From positions 1 to 61,032 of the forward strand of contig NZ_JACONW010000015.1 of NCBI RefSeq assembly GCF_014357575.1: 61,032 nt of DNA. Direction: 5' to 3'. The position numbers and the translations under genes were made by a program. Of this stretch, positions 1-9,907 are shown one piece after another. The notes below the pieces were generated by a model, which had not been told where the DNA came from, searched no databases, and was given only the letters and a program-made list of their open reading frames with translations. This DNA comes from Pseudomonas folii (GTDB taxonomy: Bacteria; Pseudomonadota; Gammaproteobacteria; Pseudomonadales; Pseudomonadaceae). Each line of letters opens with the position of its first letter. The first letter of the stretch is position 1.

Positions 1-201
1 GGAACCGAGTTTGCTGCGCCACAGCGCGGCATTGAAGACGAGGTGGTCGCTCCTACAAGGATCACGTACATCAGACAACCCTGCGTTGTTTGACAGAAGT
101 AGCCAAAGGCTGCGAACGGTTCTGAACTGTGTCGCGGCCTTTGCCATCTTCGACTCCAGATGACCCAAGCCTGAGAAAATCAGAGCGTAGTGAGAGTGGA
201 T
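1..201. other. Intergenic region upstream of serC with degenerate REP-like palindromes
   Basis: There is no gene here. A half-REP-like tract ending in GGTCGCTCCTAC lies near 45-56. A degenerate inverted pair occupies 102-145: its left arm carries AAAGGCTGCGA and its right arm TCGCGGCCTTT, resembling the GCCGAAGGCTGCGA REP family found at 52.2, 53.3 and 59.2 kb. In other Pseudomonas the gene upstream of serC is gyrA; its 3' end is not in the window. Confidence 0.4.
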
Positions 202-1287
202 ATGAGCAAGCGAGCCTTTAACTTCTGCGCAGGTCCTGCTGCGCTTCCTGAAGCTGTTCTGCTGCGTGCCCAGGCGGAACTTCTGGACTGGCATGGCAAA
301 GGCCTGTCCGTCATGGAAATGAGCCATCGCAGTGATGAGTTCACGTCCATCGCCAACAAGGCCGAGCAGGATCTGCGTGACCTGCTGACCATCCCCTCGA
401 ACTACAAAGTGTTGTTTCTGCAAGGCGGCGCAAGCCAGCAGTTTGCCCAGATCCCTCTGAATTTGCTGCCTGAAAACGGCTCTGCCGACTATATCGATAC
501 CGGTATCTGGTCGCAGAAAGCCATTGAAGAAGCTTCGCGTTATGGTCACGTCAATGTGGCTGCCAGCGCCAAGCCTTACGATTACTTCGCCATTCCGGGC
601 CAGAACGAGTGGAAGCTGTCTGCAGACGCTGCCTACGTTCATTACGCCCCGAATGAAACCATTGGCGGTCTGGAATTCGACTGGATTCCTCAGACCGGTG
701 ATGTACCACTGGTGGCGGACATGTCTTCGGACATCCTGTCCCGTCCGGTGGACGTCTCGCGCTTTGGCATGATCTACGCGGGCGCCCAGAAAAACATCGG
801 CCCAAGCGGTATCGTCGTCGTGATCATCCGCGAAGACCTGCTGGGTCGTGCCCGTTCGCTGTGCCCGACCATGCTCAACTACAAGGTCGCGGCCGATAAC
901 AGCTCGATGTACAACACGCCGCCGACCCTGGCCTGGTACCTGTCCGGTCTGGTCTTCGAGTGGCTGAAAGAGCAGGGCGGTGTTGAAGCTATCGGCAAGC
1001 TCAATGAGGTCAAAAAGCGCACGCTTTACGACTTCATCGATGCCAGCGGCCTGTACAGCAACCCGATCAACAAGTCTGACCGCTCGTGGATGAACGTGCC
1101 GTTCCGCCTTGCTGATGATCGTCTGGACAAGCCATTCCTGGCGGGCGCTGATGCGCGCGGGTTGCTCAATCTCAAAGGTCACCGTTCGGTCGGTGGCATG
1201 CGTGCCTCTATCTATAATGCCGTGGACATCAACGCGATCAACGCGCTGGTGGCGTACATGGCAGAGTTCGAGAAGGAACACGGCTAA
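202..1287 (+). CDS. serC: Phosphoserine aminotransferase SerC
   Basis: SerC is the PLP-dependent cytoplasmic enzyme that converts 3-phosphohydroxypyruvate and glutamate to O-phosphoserine (serine pathway); it also acts in pyridoxal 5'-phosphate synthesis. The protein has 361 residues, the normal family length. It begins MSKRAFNFCAGPAALP, the conserved SerC N-terminus, so the ATG at 202 is preferred over an in-frame GTG at 190. The GAQKNIGPSG segment near residue 195 carries the PLP-binding lysine, and the C-terminal HRSVGGMRASIYNA segment is typical of the family. The stop overlaps the pheA start by one base (TAATG), which implies translational coupling. It is the first gene of the serC-pheA-hisC-tyrA/aroA supra-operon. 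Confidence 0.97.
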   Translation: MSKRAFNFCAGPAALPEAVLLRAQAELLDWHGKGLSVMEMSHRSDEFTSIANKAEQDLRDLLTIPSNYKVLFLQGGASQQFAQIPLNLLPENGSADYIDTGIWSQKAIEEASRYGHVNVAASAKPYDYFAIPGQNEWKLSADAAYVHYAPNETIGGLEFDWIPQTGDVPLVADMSSDILSRPVDVSRFGMIYAGAQKNIGPSGIVVVIIREDLLGRARSLCPTMLNYKVAADNSSMYNTPPTLAWYLSGLVFEWLKEQGGVEAIGKLNEVKKRTLYDFIDASGLYSNPINKSDRSWMNVPFRLADDRLDKPFLAGADARGLLNLKGHRSVGGMRASIYNAVDINAINALVAYMAEFEKEHG

Positions 1288-2381
1288 TGTCCGAGCAAGA
1301 ACTCAAGGCGCTGCGCGTCCGCATCGACAGCCTGGACGAAAAAGTCCTGGAATTGATCAGCGAGCGTGCACGCTGTGCCCAGGAAGTAGCACGGGTAAAA
1401 ATGGCCAATCTGGCTGAAGGCGAAGTGCCGGTGTTTTATCGCCCTGAGCGTGAAGCCCAAGTGCTCAAGCGGGTTATGGAACGCAATCGTGGCCCATTGA
1501 GCAACGAAGAGATGGCGCGTCTGTTTCGCGAAATCATGTCTTCGTGCCTGGCGCTGGAGCAGCCGCTGAAGGTTGCTTACCTCGGTCCTGAAGGGACTTT
1601 CACTCAGGCTGCAGCCATCAAGCACTTTGGTAATGCAGTTATCAGTCTGCCGATGGCCGCGATTGATGAAGTGTTCCGTGAAGTGGCGGCCGGTGCTGTG
1701 AACTTTGGCGTCGTGCCGGTGGAAAACTCCACCGAAGGCGCGGTCAATCACACGCTGGACAGCTTCCTTGAGCATGACATGGTGATCTGTGGCGAAGTTG
1801 AGCTGCGTATTCACCATCATCTGTTGATCGGTGAAAACACCAAGACTGAAAGCATCAGCCGCATCTACTCCCACGCTCAGTCGCTGGCTCAGTGCCGCAA
1901 GTGGCTGGATGCGCATTACCCGAATGTCGAGCGGATCGCCGTTGCGAGCAACGCCGAAGCCGCCAAGCGCGTGAAAGGTGAGTGGAACTCCGCAGCGATT
2001 GCCGGTGATATGAGTGCAAACCTGTACGGTTTGACGCGCATCGCGGAAAAAATCGAAGACCGTCCGGACAACTCAACCCGGTTCCTGATCATCGGCAGTC
2101 AGGAAGTGCCGCCAACTGGCGACGACAAGACTTCAATCATCGTATCCATGAGCAACAAGCCGGGCGCTCTGCATGAATTGCTGGTGCCATTCCATGAGAA
2201 CGGACTGGACCTGACGCGTATCGAGACCCGACCGTCGCGCAGCGGTAAATGGACCTACGTGTTCTTTATCGACTTCGTTGGCCACCATCGCGACCCACTG
2301 GTCAAAGCGGTGCTGGAGCGGATCAGTCAGGAAGCGGTGGCGCTCAAGGTGCTGGGTTCTTACCCGAAAGCGGTTCTTTAA
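1287..2381 (+). CDS. pheA: Bifunctional chorismate mutase/prephenate dehydratase (P-protein)
   Basis: PheA converts chorismate to prephenate and then to phenylpyruvate, the committed steps to phenylalanine. At 364 residues it has the three expected parts. Residues 1 to about 88 are an AroQ-type helical chorismate mutase. Residues about 95-275 are the prephenate dehydratase, with VENSTEG near residue 145. Residues about 280-360 are an ACT domain with TRIETRPSRSG, the phenylalanine feedback site. The start overlaps the serC stop by one base. No attenuator-like leader is possible before it because the genes overlap, so control is likely through enzyme feedback and the upstream promoter. Confidence 0.97.
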   Translation: MSEQELKALRVRIDSLDEKVLELISERARCAQEVARVKMANLAEGEVPVFYRPEREAQVLKRVMERNRGPLSNEEMARLFREIMSSCLALEQPLKVAYLGPEGTFTQAAAIKHFGNAVISLPMAAIDEVFREVAAGAVNFGVVPVENSTEGAVNHTLDSFLEHDMVICGEVELRIHHHLLIGENTKTESISRIYSHAQSLAQCRKWLDAHYPNVERIAVASNAEAAKRVKGEWNSAAIAGDMSANLYGLTRIAEKIEDRPDNSTRFLIIGSQEVPPTGDDKTSIIVSMSNKPGALHELLVPFHENGLDLTRIETRPSRSGKWTYVFFIDFVGHHRDPLVKAVLERISQEAVALKVLGSYPKAVL

Positions 2382-2451
2382 AAGAGCAGCTACAGAAGTA
2401 CTTATTGGCTCGCGTTCCTGACACGGCGCTGTCTTATTGCAAACATTTGAA

Positions 2452-2542
2452 CTGTAGGAGTGAGCTTGCTCGCGATAGCGTCAGTTCAGACGACAAATTC
2501 GTCGACCAGGATACCGAATCGCGAGCAAGCTCACTCCTACAG
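2452..2542. repeat. REPIN (inverted REP pair) between pheA and hisC
   Basis: Two arms, 2452-2476 and 2518-2542, are perfect reverse complements over 25 bases (core GTAGGAGTGAGCTTGCTCG). They are separated by about 41 bases. The same REP family occurs again at 60879-60969. It could form a long hairpin in the transcript between pheA and hisC, and may weaken read-through or protect the upstream mRNA end. Confidence 0.9.
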
Positions 2543-2594
2543 AAATGCAGTTCAATTCAGTAATTTGCATCTTGTTGATAGGAGGTAGCGACAC

Positions 2595-3707
2595 ATGACT
2601 GGCGACTTCCTCGCACTGGCTCAGCCGGGTGTGCAAAAACTTTCGCCTTATGTTCCGGGTAAGCCTGTGAACGAGTTGGCGCGTGAGTTGGGCATCGATC
2701 CCGCAAAGATCATCAAGCTGGCGAGCAACGAAAACCCGCTGGGCCCCAGCCCCAAGGCGCTGACTGCGATTCGCGAAGAGTTGGCCGAACTGACGCGCTA
2801 CCCGGATGGCAATGGCTTCGAGCTGAAAAAGCGCCTTGCAGAACGTTGTGGTGTGCAGATCGATCAAGTGACGCTGGGCAATGGCTCCAACGACATTCTT
2901 GAGTTGGTCGCCCGGGCATACCTGGCACCCGGCCTGAACGCGGTATTCAGCGAATTCGCTTTTGCGGTTTATCCAATTGTTACCCAGGCTATCGGCGCTA
3001 CTGCGCGCGTCACGCCCGCCAGAGAGTGGGGGCATGATCTGCCTGCAATGCTGGCGGCGATTGATGCCGACACCCGTGTGGTGTTCATCGCCAATCCGAA
3101 CAACCCGACCGGGGCCTGGTTTGGGCCGGATGCATTGAGCCGCTTTCTTGCCGCTGTGCCTGAACACGTGCTGGTAGTGCTGGACGAAGCCTATATCGAA
3201 TACGCCCAGGGCGGCGATTTGCCCGATGGCCTCGATTATCTGGCTGAGTACCCGAACCTGCTGGTGTCGCGCACCTTCTCCAAGGCCTACGGTCTCGCGT
3301 CATTGCGCGTGGGTTACGGCTTGTCGTCTCCGGCTGTGGCAGACGTGCTGAACCGCGTTCGTCAGCCGTTCAACGTCAACAGTCTTGCCTTGGCCGCCGC
3401 ATGTGCGGCGCTGGATGACGTTGAATACCTGACTAAAAGTCGCCAGCTGAATGAAGTCGGCATGGAGCAGCTTGAGGGTGGCTTGCGCTTGCTTGGTCTG
3501 AGCTGGATTCCCTCCAAAGGCAATTTCATTGCGGTAGACCTGGGGCGTGACAGCGGTCCGGTTTATCAAGGTTTGCTGCGCGAGGGGGTGATTGTTCGCC
3601 CCGTCGCTGGCTACGGTATGCCCAATCATTTGCGTGTGAGTATCGGTTTGTTGGAAGAAAACACTCGTTTCCTTGAGGCATTGGCCAGGGTTCTGGCGCG
3701 TGATTGA
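2595..3707 (+). CDS. hisC: Histidinol-phosphate aminotransferase (HisC2 type)
   Basis: This is a class I/II PLP aminotransferase of 370 residues, acting on histidinol phosphate and, in this gene context, probably also aromatic 2-oxo acids. Visible motifs are NPNNPTG (about residue 167) and SRTFSKAYGLASLRVGY with the PLP-binding lysine near residue 230. A strong GGAGG ribosome site lies at 2581-2585 before the ATG. In pseudomonads a second HisC copy sits in this aromatic supra-operon, between pheA and the tyrA-aroA fusion, distinct from the copy near hisD. That paralogue role is inferred from neighbours. The 3' end runs into the tyrA reading frame with almost no gap. Confidence 0.93.
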   Translation: MTGDFLALAQPGVQKLSPYVPGKPVNELARELGIDPAKIIKLASNENPLGPSPKALTAIREELAELTRYPDGNGFELKKRLAERCGVQIDQVTLGNGSNDILELVARAYLAPGLNAVFSEFAFAVYPIVTQAIGATARVTPAREWGHDLPAMLAAIDADTRVVFIANPNNPTGAWFGPDALSRFLAAVPEHVLVVLDEAYIEYAQGGDLPDGLDYLAEYPNLLVSRTFSKAYGLASLRVGYGLSSPAVADVLNRVRQPFNVNSLALAAACAALDDVEYLTKSRQLNEVGMEQLEGGLRLLGLSWIPSKGNFIAVDLGRDSGPVYQGLLREGVIVRPVAGYGMPNHLRVSIGLLEENTRFLEALARVLARD

Positions 3708-3735
3708 TGTCATCTCAGTGAAACCAAACCCACCT

Positions 3736-5943
3736 ATGATTCGGCGCTTGGTGGTAGTCGGGCTTGGCCTGATTGGCGGGTCTTTTGCCAAAGGCATTCG
3801 TGAAAGTGGCTTGTGTGGCGAGGTGGTTGGCGTTGATCTCGATCCCCAGTCCCGCAAGCTGGCCGTTGAGCTGGGTGTCGTAGATCGCTGTGAAGCTGAT
3901 CTGGCTGTGGCGTGCCGTGATGCTGATGTGATTCAGCTCGCTGTGCCGATTCTCGCGATGGAAAAAGTGCTGGCGCTGCTGGCAACCTTCGACCTGGGCG
4001 ATGCCGTGCTGACGGATGTCGGCAGTGCCAAAGGCAACGTAGTCAACGCCGCGCGTCTGGCTTTCGGCGCAATGCCTGCGCGATTTGTGCCGGGCCATCC
4101 GATTGCGGGCTCTGAACAGAGCGGTGTCGAAGCCTCCAATGCGCAGTTGTTCAAACGACACAAAGTAATCCTTACCCCATTGCCCGAGACTGATCCTGAA
4201 GCTCTGGCGGTGGTCGATCGACTCTGGTCCGAACTGGGTGCTGACGTGGAACACATGGAGGTCGAACGTCACGATGAGGTGCTGGCCGCAACCAGCCATT
4301 TGCCTCATCTATTGGCATTTGGTCTGGTGGACTCGTTGGCCAAGCGTAACGAAAATCTCGACATCTTCAGATACGCGGCCGGTGGCTTTCGCGATTTCAC
4401 GCGGATTGCGGGCAGCGATCCGGTGATGTGGCACGACATCTTTCTGGCCAACCGTGAGGCTGTGCTGCGCACACTGGATACCTTTCGAACGGATCTGGAT
4501 GCGCTGCGTGACGCGATGGTCGCGGGTGATGGTCATCAGCTGTTAGGTGTGTTCACTCGTGCGCGGATGGCCCGTGAGCATTTCGGCAAGATCCTTGCTC
4601 AGCGTGCCTACGTAGAGCCCGTGGAAGCTGAGGACCTGGTATTTCTCGCCAGTCCTGGCGGCAGCGTTACAGGTCGCATTCGCGTGCCGGGCGACAAATC
4701 CATCTCCCATCGCTCCATCATGCTCGGCTCGTTGGCCGAGGGCATCACGGAAGTTGAAGGCTTCCTTGAGGGTGAGGACGCGCTGGCGACGCTGCAAGCG
4801 TTCCGTGACATGGGCGTCGTGATCGAAGGCCCGCATCATGGTCGCCTGACGATTCACGGTGTCGGGCTGCACGGGCTCAAATCTGCGCCCGGACCGATTT
4901 ATCTGGGCAACTCCGGCACGTCCATGCGCTTGCTGGCAGGATTGCTGGCTGCGCAGAGTTTCGACAGCACATTGACCGGCGATGCTTCGCTTTCCCGACG
5001 CCCGATGGGCCGAGTGGCTGAGCCGTTGCGGGCAATGGGCGCAGTGATTGAAACCGCCGCCGAGGGACGTCCGCCTTTGAAGATCAAGGGTGGGCGAACG
5101 CTCAACGGCATGAACTACGAAATGCCAGTTGCCAGCGCACAGGTCAAATCGTCGCTGTTGCTGGCCGGCCTTTACGCGCAGGGCACTACGACCGTGATCG
5201 AGCCTGCTCCGACCCGGGACCACACCGAGCGTATGCTGCGTGGCTTCGGTCATCCGGTATCGGTTGATGGGGCGAAGGTTTCGGTGACGTCTGATTCTGG
5301 ATTGAAGGCTGCGCGCATTGAAGTACCTGCCGACATTTCGTCTGCTGCATTCTTTATGGTGGCTGCGTCTATTGCCGAAGGCTCTGACCTGGTGCTCGAA
5401 CATGTCGGCATCAATCCCACGCGCACAGGTGTCATCGACATCCTGCGCCTGATGGGGGCGGACATCACGCTGGATAATCAGCGCGAGGCGGGTGGCGAGC
5501 CTGTGGCTGACGTGCGGGTACGCTCGGCGTCACTCAAAGGTATCGAGATCCCGGAAGCGTTGGTGCCGCTGGCCATCGACGAGTTCCCGGTCATCTTCGT
5601 GGCCGCCGCCTGTGCGCAGGGGCGTACGGTGTTGCGGGGCGCTCAAGAGTTACGCGTCAAGGAGTCGGATCGTATTCAAGCCATGGCCGACGGTCTGTTA
5701 AAGCTGGGCGTCAGTGTCGAGCCTACGCCGGACGGCATTATCATTGACGGCGGTCAGATAGGTGGTGGTGTGGTTGATGCCCAGGGCGATCATCGTATTG
5801 CCATGGCTTTCAGTGTTGCGGCGCTGCGTGCACAGGCGCCGATTCAGATCCATGATTGTGCGAACGTCGCTACGTCGTTCCCAAATTTTCTCGCGCTTAG
5901 CGCTCAAGTCGGCATGCGTGTAGCGCAAGAGGGGCAGTTGTGA
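3736..5943 (+). CDS. tyrA-aroA: Fused prephenate dehydrogenase / 3-phosphoshikimate 1-carboxyvinyltransferase (TyrA-AroA)
   Basis: This is one polypeptide with two enzymes of the aromatic pathway. The N-terminal part (to about residue 300) is an NAD(P)-dependent TyrA dehydrogenase with a Rossmann GLGLIGGS loop at residue 8 and [10 protein letters not shown] further on. From about residue 310 it is AroA (EPSP synthase), with [22 protein letters not shown] and the late KESDRI motif. The fusion is normal for Pseudomonas. The ATG at 3736 gives 735 residues, the usual length. A GTG at 3700 overlapping the hisC stop is an alternative start. No strong ribosome site precedes either start, so coupling to hisC translation is plausible. 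The stop overlaps the cmk GTG by four bases. Confidence 0.95.
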   Translation: MIRRLVVVGLGLIGGSFAKGIRESGLCGEVVGVDLDPQSRKLAVELGVVDRCEADLAVACRDADVIQLAVPILAMEKVLALLATFDLGDAVLTDVGSAKGNVVNAARLAFGAMPARFVPGHPIAGSEQSGVEASNAQLFKRHKVILTPLPETDPEALAVVDRLWSELGADVEHMEVERHDEVLAATSHLPHLLAFGLVDSLAKRNENLDIFRYAAGGFRDFTRIAGSDPVMWHDIFLANREAVLRTLDTFRTDLDALRDAMVAGDGHQLLGVFTRARMAREHFGKILAQRAYVEPVEAEDLVFLASPGGSVTGRIRVPGDKSISHRSIMLGSLAEGITEVEGFLEGEDALATLQAFRDMGVVIEGPHHGRLTIHGVGLHGLKSAPGPIYLGNSGTSMRLLAGLLAAQSFDSTLTGDASLSRRPMGRVAEPLRAMGAVIETAAEGRPPLKIKGGRTLNGMNYEMPVASAQVKSSLLLAGLYAQGTTTVIEPAPTRDHTERMLRGFGHPVSVDGAKVSVTSDSGLKAARIEVPADISSAAFFMVAASIAEGSDLVLEHVGINPTRTGVIDILRLMGADITLDNQREAGGEPVADVRVRSASLKGIEIPEALVPLAIDEFPVIFVAAACAQGRTVLRGAQELRVKESDRIQAMADGLLKLGVSVEPTPDGIIIDGGQIGGGVVDAQGDHRIAMAFSVAALRAQAPIQIHDCANVATSFPNFLALSAQVGMRVAQEGQL

Positions 5944-6629
5944 AAATTCAAGCACCGGTAATTACCATTGATGGACCTAGCGGTTCCGGGAAGGGCACAG
6001 TTGCAGGGCTGCTGGCTAAACGCCTCGGCTGGAGCCTGCTCGATTCCGGCGCGCTTTATCGCTTGCTGGCGTTCGCCGCCCGCAACCACGGCGTGGACCT
6101 GACCAACGAAGAGGCCTTGAAGCTGCTGGCTGCGCATCTGGATGTGCAGTTCGTAAGCGGAACGGCAGGGCAGGAGCAGCGGATCATTCTGGAAGGTGAG
6201 GACGTCACTCACTCCATTCGCAATGAGCAGGTCGGCAGCGGCGCTTCGCAGGTGGCTTCATTGCCTGCGGTGCGTGATGCATTGCTGCAACGCCAACGTG
6301 CTTTTCAGGAGGAGCCAGGCCTTGTCGCAGACGGTCGCGACATGGGAACCGTCGTGTTTCCGGACGCTCCGCTGAAGATTTTCCTGACCGCCAGCGCCGA
6401 GGAACGTGCCCGTCGACGTTACTTGCAGTTGAAGGCCAAGGGGGATGATGTTAGTCTGTCGAGTCTGCTAGATGAGATAAGTGCACGCGACGAGCGTGAC
6501 ACCCAGCGAGCGGTAGCCCCGCTCAAGCCAGCGCACGACGCTATTCAGCTGGATTCCACCGAATTGTCCATCGAGCAGGTGCTGGAACGCATTCTGAGTG
6601 AAATCGCGCTTCGCGATATTGCCGGGTGA
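5940..6629 (+). CDS. cmk: Cytidylate kinase
   Basis: Cmk phosphorylates CMP and dCMP with ATP for nucleotide supply in the cytoplasm. The protein has 229 residues with the P-loop GPSGSGKGT at residues 13-21, the [13 protein letters not shown] segment and the REERDRKR-like basic lid region (here [10 protein letters not shown]). The GTG start overlaps the aroA TGA stop as GTGA, with AAGAGGGG as ribosome site. The order aroA-cmk-rpsA is conserved across gamma-proteobacteria. Confidence 0.96.
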   Translation: MKIQAPVITIDGPSGSGKGTVAGLLAKRLGWSLLDSGALYRLLAFAARNHGVDLTNEEALKLLAAHLDVQFVSGTAGQEQRIILEGEDVTHSIRNEQVGSGASQVASLPAVRDALLQRQRAFQEEPGLVADGRDMGTVVFPDAPLKIFLTASAEERARRRYLQLKAKGDDVSLSSLLDEISARDERDTQRAVAPLKPAHDAIQLDSTELSIEQVLERILSEIALRDIAG

Positions 6630-6689
6630 CAAAGAAGCATGTGGGAGACCAGAAATAGTCCCGCAGGCTTTCTTTTACTTGAACGTAAC

Positions 6690-6731
6690 CCACGTTGTCT
6701 GGAACGTGGCAGATGGGCGTATCCTTCGCCC
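6690..6731 (+). promoter_or_regulatory. Structured leader of rpsA (candidate S1 autoregulatory region)
   Basis: Between cmk and rpsA there are two compact hairpins. The first has arms CCACGTT (6690-6696) and AACGTGG (6703-6709), with a loop ending in GG so that GGA sits at the loop boundary. The second has arms GGGCG (6715-6719) and CGCCC (6727-6731). The rpsA start follows 19 bases later. In E. coli the rpsA leader folds into hairpins whose GGA-containing loops replace a classic Shine-Dalgarno and mediate S1 autorepression. The similarity here is by layout only. Confidence 0.45.
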
Positions 6732-6750
6732 TTGATCAACAGGAATTAAA

Positions 6751-8442
6751 ATGAGCGAAAGCTTTGCAGAACTTTTTGAAGAAAGCCTAAAGACCCTCAA
6801 CCTTCAGGCCGGTTCGATCATCACCGCTATCATCGTTGATATCGATTACCAGGCAGGCTGGGTGACGGTTCACGCCGGTCTGAAATCTGAAGGCCTGATC
6901 CCGCTGGAACAGTTCCACAACGACGCTGGCGATCTGACCATCAAGATCGGCGACGAAGTTCACGTTGCTCTGGACGCGGTAGAAGACGGCTTTGGCGAAA
7001 CCAAGCTGTCCCGCGAAAAAGCCAAGCGTGCCGAGTGCTGGATTGTTCTGGAAGCGGCTTTCGCAGCTGAAGAAGTGGTCAAGGGCGTTATCAACGGTAA
7101 GGTTAAAGGCGGCTTCACTGTCGACGTTAACGGCATCCGTGCGTTCCTGCCTGGTTCTTTGGTCGACGTCCGCCCAGTGCGCGACACGACTCACCTGGAA
7201 GGCAAAGAGCTCGAGTTCAAGGTCATCAAGCTGGACCAGAAGCGCAACAACGTTGTTGTTTCGCGTCGCAGCGTGCTGGAAGCCGAGAACAGTGCCGAGC
7301 GCGAAGCTCTGCTCGAGTCCCTGCAGGAAGGTCAACAAGTCAAAGGTATCGTCAAGAACCTCACCGATTACGGCGCATTCGTCGATCTGGGTGGCGTCGA
7401 TGGCCTGCTGCACATCACCGACATGGCCTGGAAGCGCATCAAGCATCCATCGGAAATCGTCAATGTTGGCGATGAGATTGATGTAAAAGTGCTGAAGTAC
7501 GATCGCGAGCGCAATCGTGTTTCCCTGGGTCTGAAGCAACTGGGCGAAGACCCATGGGTTGCTATCAAAGCTCGTTACCCGGAAAGCACTCGCGTAACTG
7601 CGCGTGTTACCAACCTGACCGACTACGGCTGCTTCGCAGAGCTGGAAGAAGGCGTGGAAGGCTTGGTACACGTTTCCGAAATGGACTGGACCAACAAAAA
7701 CATCCACCCTTCGAAAGTCGTACAAGTCGGCGACGAAGTGGAAGTTATGGTTCTGGACATCGACGAAGAGCGTCGTCGTATCTCCCTCGGCATCAAGCAG
7801 TGCAAATCTAACCCATGGGAAGATTTCTCTGGCCAGTTCAACAAGGGCGATAAAATCTCCGGCACCATCAAGTCGATCACCGATTTCGGTATCTTCATTG
7901 GTCTGGACGGCGGCATCGACGGCCTGGTTCACCTGTCCGACATCTCCTGGAACGAAGTGGGCGAAGAAGCCGTACGTCGCTTCAAGAAGGGCGACGAGCT
8001 CGACACCGTGATCCTGTCTGTTGATCCAGAGCGTGAGCGTATCTCGCTGGGTATCAAGCAGCTGGAAAGCGATCCGTTCTCCGAGTACGTCACTGTCAAT
8101 GACAAAGGCGCAATCGTTCGCGGTATCGTTAAAGAAGTTGACGCCAAAGGCGCCATCATCACCCTGGCCGACGACATCGAAGCTTCCCTGAAAGCCTCCG
8201 AAATCAGCCGTGACCGCGTTGAAGACGCGCGTAACGTTCTGAAAGAAGGCGAAGAGATCGAAGCCAAGATCATCAGCGTTGACCGCAAGAGCCGCGTGAT
8301 CAGCTTGTCCATCAAGTCGAAAGACGTTGAAGACGAGAAAGAAGCGATCCAAAGCCTGCGTAGCAAGCCTGAGACCGCAGAAAACACTGGTCCTACCACT
8401 CTTGGTGACCTGTTGCGTGCTCAAATGGAAAAGCAGAACTAA
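6751..8442 (+). CDS. rpsA: 30S ribosomal protein S1
   Basis: This protein tethers mRNA to the 30S subunit and binds single-stranded RNA. It has 563 residues and six S1 OB-fold repeats, at about 21-87, 105-171, 192-260, 277-347, 364-434 and 451-520. The repeats show recurring motifs such as [33 protein letters not shown] and [17 protein letters not shown]. Codon use is strongly biased, as expected for a highly expressed gene. Only a weak Shine-Dalgarno (AGGA) precedes the ATG. An intrinsic terminator follows directly. Confidence 0.98.
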   Translation: MSESFAELFEESLKTLNLQAGSIITAIIVDIDYQAGWVTVHAGLKSEGLIPLEQFHNDAGDLTIKIGDEVHVALDAVEDGFGETKLSREKAKRAECWIVLEAAFAAEEVVKGVINGKVKGGFTVDVNGIRAFLPGSLVDVRPVRDTTHLEGKELEFKVIKLDQKRNNVVVSRRSVLEAENSAEREALLESLQEGQQVKGIVKNLTDYGAFVDLGGVDGLLHITDMAWKRIKHPSEIVNVGDEIDVKVLKYDRERNRVSLGLKQLGEDPWVAIKARYPESTRVTARVTNLTDYGCFAELEEGVEGLVHVSEMDWTNKNIHPSKVVQVGDEVEVMVLDIDEERRRISLGIKQCKSNPWEDFSGQFNKGDKISGTIKSITDFGIFIGLDGGIDGLVHLSDISWNEVGEEAVRRFKKGDELDTVILSVDPERERISLGIKQLESDPFSEYVTVNDKGAIVRGIVKEVDAKGAIITLADDIEASLKASEISRDRVEDARNVLKEGEEIEAKIISVDRKSRVISLSIKSKDVEDEKEAIQSLRSKPETAENTGPTTLGDLLRAQMEKQN

Positions 8443-8463
8443 GTTCTGGTTAACCATTAGAAA

Positions 8464-8489
8464 AAGGGCGACTTCGGTCGCCCTTTTTT
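8464..8489 (+). terminator. Rho-independent terminator of rpsA
   Basis: A GC-rich stem GGGCGAC / GTCGCCC with a TTCG tetraloop (8466-8483), flanked by A residues and followed by a run of six T, lies 22 bases after the rpsA stop. Confidence 0.93.
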
Positions 8490-8533
8490 GTGGGCGCGAT
8501 TTGAGGGGATACAAGCTCCAGCACCGATGCTGT

Positions 8534-8985
8534 CGATGTTTCCCACAAGCTGACCAACGACGTGGGACCGGCTTTAGCCGGGAAAGCGTTATTTCCGACG
8601 ATCCATTCTTATTGACTGCAACGGCCTCTTCCCGGCTAAAGCCAGTCCTACGACTTCACACCAATACCCAGTATTGCGCATGCCCTGCGGGAAATTCCAT
8701 GTTTCCACAAGCCTACCAACGACGTGGGACCGGCTTTAGCCGGGAAGGCGTTATTTCCGACGATCCATTCTTATTGACTGCAACGGCCTCTTCCCGGCTA
8801 AAGCCAGTCCCACGACTTCACACCAATATCCGGGATTGCGCAGGCCTGCGGGGAATTCGATGTTTCCCCGCAAGCTGACCAACGACGTGGGACCGGCTTT
8901 AGCCGGGAAGGCGTTATTTCTGACGACCCATTCATGTTGAATGTAATGGACTGCTCTCGGCTAAACCCGGTCCTGTGGAATAGAG
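8534..8985. repeat. Three-copy tandem REPIN array (about 162-bp period)
   Basis: A unit of about 162 bases is repeated three times. Each unit contains a REP with CCGGCTTTAGCCGG and, about 65 bases later, an inverted partner CCCGGCTAAAGCC. The GTGGGACCGG tracts start near 8562, 8724 and 8887. Flanking sequence (GTTTCC...CAAGC.. ACCAACGACG) is repeated with the palindromes, so the block was amplified as a whole. Copies 1 and 2 are very similar. Copy 3 is more diverged on its right arm (CTCGGCTAAACCCGG). Short open frames across it are not genes. From 8986 to ihfB I see no further gene, only the presumed ihfB promoter region. Confidence 0.9.
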
Positions 8986-9247
8986 CAGTATATGTGTCTA
9001 AGGCCGCTCGCAATGACTGCGCTTCGTTTCAGGGTGTACTGGTTCGCTCAATAACGCATCAAGGCAAATATCCTCAAGACCCTTGTACTGGCCGCATCAC
9101 TTGTATTCCGCGGCCTGGCGCTCGGCGGTTAATACCCCTCAGTTGTGACCAACTCACATAAGTCAATACTCGGGCTGTTCAAATTCATCTGGTCATGCTA
9201 AAACCTTCGGAGCGCTTATCTAGCTGCTTGAAAAAGAAGGGAAAAAT

Positions 9248-9556
9248 ATGACGAAGTCGGAGTTGATCGAACGAATTGTCACCCATCAAGGGCTGCTCTC
9301 ATCCAAAGATGTAGAGTTGGCTATCAAGACCATGCTTGAGCAAATGTCCCAGTGCCTGGCGACAGGTGATCGCATTGAGATACGGGGCTTTGGCAGCTTC
9401 TCCCTGCATTACCGTGCTCCACGAGTTGGGCGTAACCCCAAGACCGGTCAGTCGGTCAGCCTTGACGGCAAGTTCGTGCCGCATTTCAAGCCGGGTAAAG
9501 AGCTGCGTGATCGCGTAAACGAAGACGAAGAAGAGGGCCTCCTGGCCTCCCGATAG
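9248..9556 (+). CDS. ihfB: Integration host factor subunit beta
   Basis: IHF-beta pairs with IHF-alpha to bend DNA sharply at specific sites in transcription, replication and recombination. It has 102 residues and carries the DNABII signature [21 protein letters not shown] (about residues 47-67) with the intercalating proline. A GAAGGGA ribosome site precedes the ATG. In Pseudomonas ihfB (himD) marks the left boundary of the O-antigen locus, which matches what follows here. Confidence 0.97.
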   Translation: MTKSELIERIVTHQGLLSSKDVELAIKTMLEQMSQCLATGDRIEIRGFGSFSLHYRAPRVGRNPKTGQSVSLDGKFVPHFKPGKELRDRVNEDEEEGLLASR

Positions 9557-9565
9557 GAGTAACAG

Positions 9566-9808
9566 ATGCGGATGTTCACACGAGTAATTGCGGCCCTGGT
9601 CGCGCTGGCGCTTATCGTGTCGACGATCGTTTTTATTCTGGAGAACCAGCAGAAAGTCTCACTGGTCTTTTTGGGTTGGTCTTCGCCTGAGCTGTTTCTC
9701 GCGGTACCCGTCATTATTGCGCTGCTCGCGGGCATGCTGATCGGACCCCTCCTGGGGTGGGTCGTCGTACTGCGTAAAAAGCGGAAACTGGACCGTCGCT
9801 CAATCTGA
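9566..9808 (+). CDS. lapA: LapA-domain inner-membrane protein (lipopolysaccharide assembly protein A family)
   Basis: This is a small 80-residue protein with two transmembrane segments (about 6-26 and 43-67) and a positively charged C-terminus (RKKRKLDRRS). The N-part ENQQKVSLVFLGW is typical of the LapA/DUF1049 family, involved with LapB in LPS assembly control in enteric bacteria. It starts 9 bases after ihfB, with TAGGAG as ribosome site, so it is co-transcribed. The LPS role is family knowledge, supported by the adjacent O-antigen genes. Confidence 0.85.
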   Translation: MRMFTRVIAALVALALIVSTIVFILENQQKVSLVFLGWSSPELFLAVPVIIALLAGMLIGPLLGWVVVLRKKRKLDRRSI

Positions 9809-9851
9809 TCCAAGGCTATCTGCAACCCTGTAGCTACTCTTGATCATCATC

Positions 9852-9907
9852 AACAAAGCTCTTCAGCGCTGAATCTACGAACGTCGTACTCAGCTGGAAG
9901 CTTTGTT
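9852..9907. other. Imperfect long hairpin in the lapA / MBL-fold intergenic region
   Basis: The arms AACAAAGCT (9852-9860) and AGCTTTGTT (9899-9907) are exact reverse complements and extend imperfectly inward (CTTCAGC against GCTGGA). An internal palindrome TTCAGCGCTGAA lies at 9862-9873. It could end lapA transcription, but there is no T run. The rest of the 9809-10221 gap shows nothing I can support as a gene. Confidence 0.4.

Noticed and set aside
3673..3735. Longer TyrA-AroA start at 3673
   Set aside because: It would overlap hisC by 35 bases, and the residues before [16 protein letters not shown] are not part of the dehydrogenase fold.
6787..8514. 575-codon open frame antisense to rpsA
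   Set aside because: It mirrors rpsA over its whole length. The strongly biased, GC-ending codons of rpsA leave few stops on the opposite strand. There is no ribosome site and no recognisable protein.
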